From: Parcubacteria group bacterium Gr01-1014_56
Lineage (GTDB): Bacteria > Patescibacteriota > Minisyncoccia > Phycocordibacterales > SBAW01
DNA: 17,806 nucleotides
Reading direction: 5' to 3'
Assembly (NCBI GenBank): GCA_007375995.1
Contig: VMFK01000013.1
Coordinates: 1-17,806 of the forward strand
Numbering within the stretch: position 1 is the stretch's first letter; each line of letters begins with the position of its first letter. A program made the translations under genes and the position numbers. The notes beneath the pieces were generated by a model. It saw only the letters and a list, made by a program, of their open reading frames with translations, was not told where the DNA came from and did no database searches. Below, in pieces: positions 7,702-14,328 of this stretch.

Positions 7702-8916
7702 ATGGAATTTAAGTACGAAGCACTCGACCAAAACGGTAAACCAGCAAGCGGCACGATAAATGCTACTAATAAAGACGCTGCGATTGTCGGGCTCCAACGC
7801 CGCGGCTTCACTATCACTGCGTTTAAAGCTAGTGGGGGGGCCGGGATGTTTAGCTCAATTGGCCAGATAACCCTATTTGGTGGGGTGTCTAACCGCGACC
7901 TTGTGATCCTCTCGCGCCAGATCGCGACCCTTTTTGAGGCACAGGTCTCGGCACTCAGGGTGTTTCGACTCCTTGCAGAGCAAGGTGACAAACCGTTTTT
8001 ACGTAATGTCTTGACCGCAATCAGCGACGACCTTCAGGCGGGGAGTTCTATCTCAAAATCGCTCGCCAAACACCCTAAAGTATTTTCGGATTTTTATATC
8101 AACATGGTTCGCTCTGGCGAGGAGTCGGGCAAGCTCGATGAAACATTTCTCTACTTGGCCGACTATATCGACCGGTCTTATGAGCTCACCAGCAAAGCAC
8201 GCAACGCACTTATATATCCGGCGTTCATCATGGTGACCTTTATAGCGGTCATGATACTCATGCTCACCATGGTTATCCCTAAGATAGGCTCGATTATTGC
8301 GGATTCGGGGCAAGAACTTCCGCTCATTACCTCGATAGTACTCGGTATGAGCAACTTCCTGGTTGATTACGGTATTTTTATCTTGGTAGCGATCATTATA
8401 GGCAGCTTCTTTCTATTCCGATTTTCACAAACTCCTCAGGGCAAAAGCGCCATCGACCACTTCAAGCTCTCAGTACCCTACGTCGGTACACTGTATAAAA
8501 AACTGTTTCTTGCTCGCATCGCGGACAACATGCACGTGATGCTTACTTCTGGCATCTCCGCCGTGCGCGCGCTTGAAATCACCGCGGCAGTAGTGGACAA
8601 CAGCGTATATGAAAGCATCCTTAAAGAAGGCCTGGAGGCGGTTAAGGCCGGGAGCTCTATGTCGCAGACCTTTAACCGATACCCCCACGAGATACCGGCA
8701 ATCATGGTGCAGATGCTCCAGATCGGCGAGGAGACCGGTGAGCTTGGGAGCATCCTTGAGCGTCTCGCCAAGTTCTACAACCGTGAGGTCAATGCAGCGG
8801 TCGACACACTTGTTTCACTCATTGAACCCGCGCTTATCATCCTTTTGGCACTTGGCGTTGGGTTCCTACTTGCCTCGGTACTTTTGCCGATCTACAACAC
8901 AGCGGGGGCCATATAG
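7702..8916 (+). CDS. pilC: Type IV pilus inner-membrane platform protein PilC (GspF family)
   Basis: A 404-residue polytopic membrane protein with two GspF domains, the platform that PilB and PilT act on to add or remove pilins. The N-terminus FKYEALDQNGKPASGTI is typical of the family. The first GspF domain (about 70-195) ends in transmembrane helix 1 (about 173-197, LIYPAFIMVTFIAVMILMLT), a second hydrophobic stretch follows at about 217-240, and the second GspF domain (about 265-390) contains MLTSGISAVRALEI and MVQMLQIGEETGELG before the last helix (about 372-397). The start at 7702 is the first Met before the family N-terminus; it has no good Shine-Dalgarno sequence and lies just below the stem of the inverted-repeat element. 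It is the last assembly gene before the pilin block. Confidence 0.95.
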   Translation: MEFKYEALDQNGKPASGTINATNKDAAIVGLQRRGFTITAFKASGGAGMFSSIGQITLFGGVSNRDLVILSRQIATLFEAQVSALRVFRLLAEQGDKPFLRNVLTAISDDLQAGSSISKSLAKHPKVFSDFYINMVRSGEESGKLDETFLYLADYIDRSYELTSKARNALIYPAFIMVTFIAVMILMLTMVIPKIGSIIADSGQELPLITSIVLGMSNFLVDYGIFILVAIIIGSFFLFRFSQTPQGKSAIDHFKLSVPYVGTLYKKLFLARIADNMHVMLTSGISAVRALEITAAVVDNSVYESILKEGLEAVKAGSSMSQTFNRYPHEIPAIMVQMLQIGEETGELGSILERLAKFYNREVNAAVDTLVSLIEPALIILLALGVGFLLASVLLPIYNTAGAI

Positions 8917-8917
8917 A

Positions 8918-8962
8918 ACCCCGACGTCAAGGAGTCGGGGTCTCGACCAGAGCGTCGGGAGA
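8918..8962 (+). promoter_or_regulatory. Tandem alternative hairpins after pilC
   Basis: ACCCCGAC (8918-8925) pairs with GTCGGGGT (8934-8941), an 8-bp stem two bases after the pilC stop. A second, imperfect hairpin pairs TCTCGAC (8941-8947) with GTCGGGAGA (8954-8962). The 5' arm CCCGAC can pair with either GTCGGG copy, so the structures can exclude one another. A T6 run is at 8977-8982, too far from either stem for a standard terminator. A processing, stability or partial-termination role between assembly genes and pilins is plausible. Confidence 0.5.
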
Positions 8963-8980
8963 TATCCACATGAGCCTTTT

Positions 8981-9009
8981 TTGTGTGTTTAGGGGAGTTA
9001 TACTATAAG
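8981..9009 (+). promoter_or_regulatory. Possible promoter of the pilin block
   Basis: TTGTGT (8981-8986) and TATAAG (9004-9009) are spaced by 17 bp; TATACT (8999-9004) overlaps as an alternative. A start near 9016 would give a leader of about 45 bases, AT-rich and without a Shine-Dalgarno sequence, before the first pilin ATG at 9062. Structural pilins usually need much more transcript than assembly genes, so an internal promoter is expected here. The match to consensus is modest. Confidence 0.35.
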
Positions 9010-9061
9010 CATCCGGCATTTGTTTATTATCATTTAGCAATTATTAATTTCGGGTAAGATT

Positions 9062-9550
9062 ATGGTACAAAGTATTTACAAATTTTTCTCTCTCAAGACA
9101 CGGGGTTTTACCTTGATCGAGCTCTTGGTGGTTATCGCCATCATTGGTATCTTGGCTGGTATCGTGCTCGCCGCCTTGGGTAACACTAGGCAAAGAGGAC
9201 AGGTCTCTGGTGTTGCGGGCAACCTCTCGGGGATGCGCGCCTCAGCAGCACTCTTCTATGAATCTGGTAGTACCTATGACGGTTTCTGTCTAAGCACTGG
9301 CACCAACGGCGGTAACCGAGCGTTTTCCGCAGCAGCACGTACTGTAAACGTTACAGCTGTAGGTCGCATTGATGTGGCAGGTGGCGCAGGCTTGGCCACT
9401 TGTAACGACGTAGCTGCTGGTTGGGCAGCAGAAGTACCACTCCCGGCAGCTATCACTCCCCCCGGCCAGTTCTGGTGTGTTGACTTTAACGGCTTCTCCG
9501 GCACCACCTCGGCCTCAACACTCATCGCGGGCGATTATACTTGTAACTAA
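9062..9550 (+). CDS. Type IV pilin, tandem copy 1
   Basis: A 162-residue prepilin. A 15-residue basic leader ends in Gly (KTRG) before FTLIELLVVIAIIGILAGIV, so PilD should cut after Gly15 and methylate the Phe; Glu5 of the mature protein is present. The mature part has 147 residues: the N-terminal helix, then a small globular domain with four cysteines (GFCLST, ATCNDV, FWCVDF, YTCN), enough for two disulfides. It is about 90% identical to the next gene. It is likely one of the major pilins, based on its copy number, its place at the head of the block and its compact size. The start has no Shine-Dalgarno sequence; the ATG gives a normal leader. Confidence 0.93.
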   Translation: MVQSIYKFFSLKTRGFTLIELLVVIAIIGILAGIVLAALGNTRQRGQVSGVAGNLSGMRASAALFYESGSTYDGFCLSTGTNGGNRAFSAAARTVNVTAVGRIDVAGGAGLATCNDVAAGWAAEVPLPAAITPPGQFWCVDFNGFSGTTSASTLIAGDYTCN

Positions 9551-9557
9551 ATATCTC

Positions 9558-10019
9558 ATGTACAAGCGTGGCTTTACTTTGATCGAGCTCTTGGTGGTCA
9601 TCGCCATCATCGGCATTTTGGCCGGTATCGTGCTCGCCGCTTTGGGTAACACCAGGCAAAGAGGACAGGTATCCGGTGTTGGAGCGAACCTCTCCGGGAT
9701 GCGTGCGTCTGCAGAGCTATTCAGTCAAGCGGCTGGTACCTATGACGGTTTCTGTCTAAGCACTGGTACAAACGGCGGCAATCGTGCGTTTGCAGCAGCA
9801 GCAGGTACCGTAAATGTTACAGCTGTGGGGCGTATTGATGTTGCAGGTGGCGCAGGTTTGGCTACTTGTAACGACGTAGCTGCTGGCTGGGCAGCGGAGG
9901 TACCGCTTCCAGCAGCTATTACTCCCCCCGGCCAGTTCTGGTGTGTTGACTTTAACGGCTTCTCCGGCACTACTACTGGGTCAACGCTTGGCGTTGCGAC
10001 CGATTATACTTGTAACTAA
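9558..10019 (+). CDS. Type IV pilin, tandem copy 2
   Basis: A 153-residue prepilin with the very short leader MYKRG before FTLIELLVVIAIIGILAGIV and a 148-residue mature chain. The reading frame stays open further upstream into copy 1, but the ATG at 9558 gives a proper leader and starts seven bases after the copy 1 stop. The four cysteines and nearly all of the fold are as in copy 1. Differences cluster in a patch just after the helix (ELFSQAAG against ALFYESGS) and in the last 13 residues (TTTGSTLGVATDYTCN). Synonymous differences are many (at least 27 in 92 protein-identical codons), so the copies are not recent and are both under selection. The intergenic spacers after copies 1 and 2 are also similar (TTGTAACTAA then AT-rich then ATGTAC). 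Confidence 0.93.
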   Translation: MYKRGFTLIELLVVIAIIGILAGIVLAALGNTRQRGQVSGVGANLSGMRASAELFSQAAGTYDGFCLSTGTNGGNRAFAAAAGTVNVTAVGRIDVAGGAGLATCNDVAAGWAAEVPLPAAITPPGQFWCVDFNGFSGTTTGSTLGVATDYTCN

Positions 10020-10026
10020 AAATATC

Positions 10027-10536
10027 ATGTACAGGCGTGGCTTTACATTGATAGAGCTTTTAGTTGTTATTGCTATCATAGCCATGCTCTCTGGCATCAT
10101 CGTAGCGTCTTTAGGAGCGGCAAAACAAAGTAGCCGTGACGCAAAACGTATTGCGGACATCAAGAATATTCAAATTTCACTTGCCCTCTACTACAACGAC
10201 AATTTGAAATATCCGCAGTCGCTCACCATTGCTGCATTTCTTCCTTATTTGCCCATCCTTCCGAAAGACCCTCTGCCGAGTCAATCTTATGTATATGCCG
10301 CCCTTGCACCAGGTTCTGGAGGTTTAGGCAATTGTAACGCTGCAAATAAATATCACTTGGGAGCAATACTTGAGCAGGCGGGCAATGCAGCCTTGAGTGA
10401 GGATGCCGATCGTGTCAAAGACTCGGGTTCCTATACTGGATGTTTGGGCTACGCAAGTGATTTTGAAGGTGCTTCTCTCGATTGTGGGACAAGCGTCAGT
10501 TCTCCTGATCTTTGTTACGATATGGTAGCCAACTAA
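10027..10536 (+). CDS. Type IV pilin-like protein (third prepilin)
   Basis: A 169-residue prepilin with leader MYRRG before FTLIELLVVIAIIAMLSGII. The mature 164-residue chain differs from the two preceding pilins after the helix: SSRDAKRIADIKNIQISLALYY (split at about 36-57) followed by NDNLKYPQS is the pattern of PulG/GspG-like and minor pilins whose helix end packs on a variable domain. Four cysteines lie in the C-terminal half (GNCNAA, TGCLGY, LDCGTS, DLCYDM). It may be an alternative major pilin or a minor one; the sequence does not say which. The ATG at 10027 is preferred over the longer frame, which overlaps the previous gene. A ten-base gap separates it from pilD. Confidence 0.88.
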   Translation: MYRRGFTLIELLVVIAIIAMLSGIIVASLGAAKQSSRDAKRIADIKNIQISLALYYNDNLKYPQSLTIAAFLPYLPILPKDPLPSQSYVYAALAPGSGGLGNCNAANKYHLGAILEQAGNAALSEDADRVKDSGSYTGCLGYASDFEGASLDCGTSVSSPDLCYDMVAN

Positions 10537-10546
10537 ACTGTGGGGC

Positions 10547-11326
10547 ATGATGTTTTTGCTTCAGATTGCCGCACTGCTCTTTGGCACAATTGTCGGGAGT
10601 TTTCTTAATGCGCTTTTGTTTCGTTTTAATACTGGACGCTCCGTAGCAGAGGGACGCTCCAAGTGCATGCACTGTGCTCACACGCTCTTTGCCTTTGACC
10701 TAGTTCCAGTCTTTTCATATATCCTCCTTCGCGGTCGCTGCCGCTACTGTGGAGCGAAGATTTCTATCCAATATCCACTTGTTGAGGTGGCTGCCGCGCT
10801 CCTCTCACTCTTGGTATATCTAGAACATCCAACGTTGCTCGCTTATGGTTTTTGGTTTCTCGTATGGATGGTGCTTTTGTTTATTGTGGTCTACGACCTT
10901 AGACACACCGTGATCCCTTGGTCGGCATCAGGCATCTTACTGGTGCTTTCTCTTGTGTCGCTCGTCGTATCTTTTGATACCGGAGAGGTTTTTATGTTTG
11001 TTCCTGATGTGTGGTCACTACTCGCTGGCCCCATACTTGCGCTTCCTCTTATTTTGCTCTCGGCTTTTTCCCGTGGTCGCCTCATGGGGTGGGGAGACGG
11101 ACCACTCGAGCTCTCTTTAGGTTGGCTTTTGGGGCTCACTTTAGGTGGCACGGCGCTTATGCTCTCGTTTTGGATCGGGGCGAGCCTGGGCATATTGCTC
11201 ATCGTCTTTAAAAAAGGGCTTACAATGAAGAGCGAGCTCCCGTTCGCGCCGTTTCTGGTAGTGGGAGCGCTTATCGTGCATTTCTTTCATGTGGACTTTT
11301 TTTACACACTACCGTTTCTCTGGTAA
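10547..11326 (+). CDS. pilD: Prepilin peptidase / N-methyltransferase PilD
   Basis: A 259-residue polytopic aspartyl protease that removes prepilin leaders and N-methylates the new N-terminus. The N-terminal LFGTIVGSFLNALLFR segment and the tetracysteine zinc site C40-M-H-C43 and C65-R-Y-C68 are present, so the methyltransferase half should be intact. Catalytic aspartates are D117 in VYDLRHTVIP and D184 in GWGDG (the GxGD motif). The latter is followed by PLEL, not the more usual VKL. About seven or eight hydrophobic helices follow the family pattern. Its seven likely substrates are all in this locus. Two adjacent ATGs (10547 and 10550) could both serve as starts. The gspH-like reading frame begins 38 bases before its stop if the upstream start is used. 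Confidence 0.95.
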   Translation: MMFLLQIAALLFGTIVGSFLNALLFRFNTGRSVAEGRSKCMHCAHTLFAFDLVPVFSYILLRGRCRYCGAKISIQYPLVEVAAALLSLLVYLEHPTLLAYGFWFLVWMVLLFIVVYDLRHTVIPWSASGILLVLSLVSLVVSFDTGEVFMFVPDVWSLLAGPILALPLILLSAFSRGRLMGWGDGPLELSLGWLLGLTLGGTALMLSFWIGASLGILLIVFKKGLTMKSELPFAPFLVVGALIVHFFHVDFFYTLPFLW

Positions 11327-11981
11327 TCCCGTAAAGGGCTTCGCCCCGTGGGCCCGCAGGGCCTCTATGGGGTTTACCCTCGTCGAGCTTTTGGTGGTGC
11401 TCGCAATTATAACCATGTTAAGCGCGGTGTTTATTTTTCAACAACGGCGTTTTGACAGCTCAACCTTGCTGCGCTCTTTGGCATACAGTGTCGCGCTCTC
11501 CATTCGTCAGGCGCAGACCTATGGCACCAGCGTGCGTCAGTTCGGCACCAGCGCAGGCAGTTTCAATTATAGTTACGGCGTGTATTTCAGCACCGGAGAC
11601 GCCTCGCACTACTACCTCTTTGCCGATAAGCCTCCGTATGACAAGCAGCGTGCCGTAGACGGTTCTGAGGACGTACAGCGCTTTACGATAGGAAAAGGGT
11701 ATACGCTCGTCCAATTTTGTGCGAGCCCAAGCGCAGGAGGCTCGCCTCAGTGTACCGACTCAAGCGGCTCCGCGTTGACCTGGCTCGTGGTCTACTTTAA
11801 ACGCCCCAACCCGGACGCGTGCTTTGCAACCAACAATGACGCGAGTGCCTGTAGCACGACAGCGTCAACCTACAAAGACGCTTATATTCGTATCCAAGGC
11901 CCAACAGGGGGAGCAAACGACACACGCAGAATCAGTGTTACCAACACGGGGCAAATATCAGTTGGTGCTTTTGGCTCATGA
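11289..11981 (+). CDS. Minor pilin, GspH/FimT-like
   Basis: A prepilin with FTLVELLVVLAIITMLSAVF after Gly, Glu5 present, and a globular region of about 180 residues with an LAYSVALSIRQAQTYG helix end typical of GspH/FimT-type minor pilins. Two starts are possible. ATG 11289 gives a 28-residue leader with basic ARRASMG before the cut site and overlaps pilD by 38 bases. ATG 11367 gives only MG, which lacks the positive charge that nearly all the other leaders carry. I list the longer form; the mature protein (202 residues) is the same. The region between the two ATGs is GC-rich with small hairpins and may be non-coding if 11367 is used. The gene overlaps the next by four bases. Confidence 0.82.
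   Translation: MWTFFTHYRFSGNPVKGFAPWARRASMGFTLVELLVVLAIITMLSAVFIFQQRRFDSSTLLRSLAYSVALSIRQAQTYGTSVRQFGTSAGSFNYSYGVYFSTGDASHYYLFADKPPYDKQRAVDGSEDVQRFTIGKGYTLVQFCASPSAGGSPQCTDSSGSALTWLVVYFKRPNPDACFATNNDASACSTTASTYKDAYIRIQGPTGGANDTRRISVTNTGQISVGAFGS
11336..11363 (+). repeat. Pair of small GC hairpins in the gspH-like leader region
   Basis: GGGC (11336-11339)/GCCC (11343-11346) with a TTC loop, and GGCCC (11351-11355)/GGGCC (11359-11363) with a GCA loop, lie back to back just before the ATG at 11367. They would affect translation from that ATG or be read through as leader codons from 11289. Function unknown. Confidence 0.4.
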
Positions 11982-12565
11982 ATATGAAAAGGGGATTCAC
12001 TCTTATTGAGATTATGGTGTCGGTAGCGATATTCAGCGTGGTGATGGTGATCGCGCTTGGAGCGCTCTTGTCGATCTCTGCGGCTGAGCGCAAGGCAGAG
12101 ACTCTCAAATCGGTTATGACTAACCTTAATTTTGCGCTCGAGGGGATGTCGCGCACGATCCGTACCGGTCTTAACTACCACTGCGATACGAGCAATATCT
12201 CAGGTGGCACGCTCGTCCCCCAAGATTGCCCGAATGCAAGCGCCGGTTCGAACTATTTTGTAGTGCAATCAAACGACGGTACCTTTGTCGCATATTGCCT
12301 CGCGGGCAACTCCGTGTGGCGGCTTCGAGTGTCTGATGCTAATTTACTTCGCACCTCCTGCTCGGCTACCGATGGCTTTCTCCCGATCACCGCCAGCGAG
12401 GTGTTAATTTCCAACCTCACTTTTTATGTGTTGGGCGCGCCTGTTGCGGACAATATCCAACCGAAAGTCATTTTTACCCTGAACGGATATGTCAATGTTA
12501 GCTCAACTGCATCAAGTACGTTTAACCTTCAAACATCGGTCACCCAGCGAATCTATGATCAATAG
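11978..12565 (+). CDS. Minor pilin, PilW/GspJ-like
   Basis: A 195-residue prepilin with leader MNMKRG, then FTLIEIMVSVAIFSVVMVIA with Glu5. The following ERKAETLKSVMTNLNFALEGMSRTIRTG helical region is the hallmark of GspJ/PilW-type minor pilins, in which Met-Ser-Arg-x-Ile-Arg near residue 60 is common. The C-terminal half has paired cysteines (YHCDTS, QDCPNA, AYCLAG, TSCSAT). It probably joins the tip complex that primes assembly. The start overlaps the preceding stop as ATGA, giving translational coupling. It overlaps the next gene by 11 bases. Confidence 0.85.
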   Translation: MNMKRGFTLIEIMVSVAIFSVVMVIALGALLSISAAERKAETLKSVMTNLNFALEGMSRTIRTGLNYHCDTSNISGGTLVPQDCPNASAGSNYFVVQSNDGTFVAYCLAGNSVWRLRVSDANLLRTSCSATDGFLPITASEVLISNLTFYVLGAPVADNIQPKVIFTLNGYVNVSSTASSTFNLQTSVTQRIYDQ

Positions 12566-13199
12566 AAATATAAAATATTTATATCGCCTGCATTCGTTCG
12601 GAAAAGAAAATAGGCTTTTCTCTTCACTCACTTCATTTGGCGATAAAGTATCACATCCGGGGTTCACGCTCATTGAGACGCTTGTTGCTATCTTTATATT
12701 ATCGGTTGCGATTGCGGGGCCGCTTACTATCGCTTCCAAAGGGTTAAACGCCGCTCTTGTTGCTAAGGACCAAATCACAGCGTTTTACCTTGCGCAAGAT
12801 GCAGTCGAGTATGTTCGTTTTGCTCGGGACACTAACCGGCTAGGCAATGGCGATTGGATCACCGGAGCAGGGGCCCCGAATGGCGTCAACCTAATTCCCT
12901 GCACAGTCCCCAGCGGCGGAGCTAATGGATGCGAAGTTGACACGACAGGGAACAACCCTAACGGCACTCCCGCAGCATGTGGCTCAACCTGTACGGTACT
13001 GAAGTATGACAACACCAACAAACGGTTTACATACGCATCAGGCAGCGGAATTGTCACGTCCATTTATACTCGCAAGATTGTTTTGACCCAGATCAGCGCT
13101 GACGAATACAAGCTTACAGTTACGGTCACTTGGTCTGACGTGGCAGGTATCACGCACGCACCGGTCACCTTGCAGGAAAACCTTTTCAATTGGCAATAG
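12555..13199 (+). CDS. Minor pilin, PilV/GspI-like
   Basis: A 214-residue prepilin whose mature part begins FTLIETLVAIFILSVAIAGP (Glu5 present), followed by KDQITAFYLAQDAVEYVRFARD. This AxxLAQxAvE helix is characteristic of GspI/PilV minor pilins. The only usable in-frame ATG near the helix is 12555, overlapping the upstream gene by 11 bases. It leaves an unusually long leader of 36 residues ending SHPG, where the other six have at least one Lys/Arg just before the Gly or close to it. The frame also stays open upstream to 12489, but that extension lies inside the previous gene. The C-terminal half contains four cysteines and ends in a beta-rich segment, LTVTVTWSDVAG. Confidence 0.83.
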   Translation: MINRNIKYLYRLHSFGKENRLFSSLTSFGDKVSHPGFTLIETLVAIFILSVAIAGPLTIASKGLNAALVAKDQITAFYLAQDAVEYVRFARDTNRLGNGDWITGAGAPNGVNLIPCTVPSGGANGCEVDTTGNNPNGTPAACGSTCTVLKYDNTNKRFTYASGSGIVTSIYTRKIVLTQISADEYKLTVTVTWSDVAGITHAPVTLQENLFNWQ

Positions 13200-13201
13200 A
13201 T

Positions 13202-13753
13202 ATGAATAAAAAAATCTTTTTTACAAAACGGGGGTTTACGGCATTTTTTGCAGTGCTGATATCCTCCTTGGCGCTTGCGGTGGGCCTCTCGATCTATGAC
13301 CTTCTGGTGCGAGGACTTTTGTTATCGCAGACTGCTTCGCAATCTCAATACGCGATCTTTGCAGCGGATGCCGGTGTTGAGTGTGCACTGTACTGGGACG
13401 CTAAGGCGCCAATTCTTAACGGTTCTCCCAGTGTGTTCGGCACCTCCTCGGGCTCTACCTGGGGGGCTTCTCCCATTGCGTGCAATACGCAGAACATCAC
13501 CGTGCAAGGGCCACCCTTGGCCGACCTGGTGCAGTACCCGGGCTGCTCCTCGAGTGCTTGGTGTATCACCTCAAACAGCAACGCTGCGACCACCACGTTT
13601 ACTATATTCTTCACTCCACAAACGTATTGCGCGACCGTGGTGGTGGCAAAAAGCGGCAACCCCTCGCAGACTTCCGTGGTCTCGCACGGCTTCAACGATT
13701 GCACTACAACTGGGCCGGTGCGTCTTGAGCGCGCGCTTCAAGTGCGCTATTAG
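13202..13753 (+). CDS. Minor pilin, PilX/GspK-like (no Glu5)
   Basis: A 183-residue protein with basic leader MNKKIFFTKRG followed by FTAFFAVLISSLALAVGLSI. The mature position 5 is Phe, not Glu. The QYAIFAADAGVECALYW segment (Ala-x-x-A-G-V-E-x-A) is the PilX/GspK signature. Loss of Glu5 is known for GspK, which caps the pseudopilus tip; the same role is likely here as the last of the H-J-I-K-type set. At 183 residues it is PilX-sized, well below typical GspK. Six cysteines lie in the globular domain. ATG 13202 is preferred to an in-frame TTG at 13190 because it directly follows the previous stop and gives a normal leader. It ends the pilus locus. Confidence 0.82.
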   Translation: MNKKIFFTKRGFTAFFAVLISSLALAVGLSIYDLLVRGLLLSQTASQSQYAIFAADAGVECALYWDAKAPILNGSPSVFGTSSGSTWGASPIACNTQNITVQGPPLADLVQYPGCSSSAWCITSNSNAATTTFTIFFTPQTYCATVVVAKSGNPSQTSVVSHGFNDCTTTGPVRLERALQVRY

Positions 13754-13770
13754 AAGTAGCCTTCCCCCGT

Positions 13771-13776
13771 TATAAT
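13771..13776 (+). promoter_or_regulatory. -10 box of ligA (leaderless)
   Basis: A perfect TATAAT ends six bases before the ligA ATG (13783), so the mRNA should begin at the start codon. No -35 box is found at 16-18 bp spacing. The box lies in the 29-base gap after the last minor pilin gene, so ligA has its own promoter. Confidence 0.6.
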
Positions 13777-13782
13777 GCGGTC

Positions 13783-14328
13783 ATGTCTGCCCCGAAGCAT
13801 ATACCTGAGCGCTACTCTAAACTCCTCAAAGAAATCAACCGTCACCGGCATTTGTACTATGTAAAAGATCAGCCAGAGATCGCTGACTCTGCCTACGATG
13901 AGCTTGAAAAAGAACTATTTGCTATAGAGGCTCAGTTTCCTGAGCTTATCGCCCCCGACTCGCCCTCAAGGCGTGTTGGAGGCTCGCCTTTGCCCGAGTT
14001 TAAAAAGATCCGTCACACCACAGCGCAGTGGTCATTTAATGATGCGTTTGCGGAGCTGGACATCGTGGAGTTTGATGCACGAGTAAAACGTTTTTTGCGC
14101 CCGCAATTTGCTGAAGTTAAGCCAGACTATAGCTGTGAGCTTAAAATAGACGGGCTTGCCATAGAGCTTATTTATAAAAAAGGATTGTTGGTTGAGCGAA
14201 AAGGGATTAGAAGAGATAAACCGAGAGCGCAAAAAAAACGACGAACCGCTTTTTGCAAACCCACGCAATGCTGCTGCCGGTTCTATCCGGCAGCTCGACC
14301 CCAAAATAGCCGCGTCACGCAAGCTTGA
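13783..14328 (+). CDS. ligA: NAD-dependent DNA ligase LigA, N-terminal fragment (frame broken)
   Basis: This is the 5' part of the gene for LigA, which seals nicks using NAD+. Residues 1-136 are normal: the Ia domain with NRHRHLYYVKDQPEIADSAYDEL (NAD-binding, split at about 19-42), SPSRRVGG, and motif I CELKIDGLA with the adenylated Lys at 121. After about Val136 the frame departs into 45 unrelated residues ending at 14328. The family continuation (RGDG, then the EVRGE motif) is missing in all frames. The next recognisable LigA residues resume in the +2 frame at about 14192. The expected catalytic Glu of EVRGE is therefore absent. See the second fragment. As it stands the gene cannot give a normal ligase; sequencing or assembly loss in an essential gene is a real alternative. 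Confidence 0.85.
   Translation: MSAPKHIPERYSKLLKEINRHRHLYYVKDQPEIADSAYDELEKELFAIEAQFPELIAPDSPSRRVGGSPLPEFKKIRHTTAQWSFNDAFAELDIVEFDARVKRFLRPQFAEVKPDYSCELKIDGLAIELIYKKGLLVERKGIRRDKPRAQKKRRTAFCKPTQCCCRFYPAARPQNSRVTQA

Noticed and set aside
8977..8982. T6 run after pilC as a classical intrinsic terminator.
   Set aside because: No stable GC stem ends directly before it; the nearest hairpin ends 14 bases upstream. Termination here is possible but not supported.
9477..9557. N-terminal extension of the second pilin frame into the first pilin gene (likewise 9943-10026 for the third and 12489-12554 for the PilV-like one).
   Set aside because: These extensions are out-of-frame readings of the upstream gene, alike in copies 1 and 2 only because the genes are duplicates. 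The internal ATGs give proper prepilin leaders.
13190..13201. TTG start for the PilX-like gene, overlapping the previous gene.
   Set aside because: The ATG at 13202 follows two bases after the stop and gives a typical basic leader.
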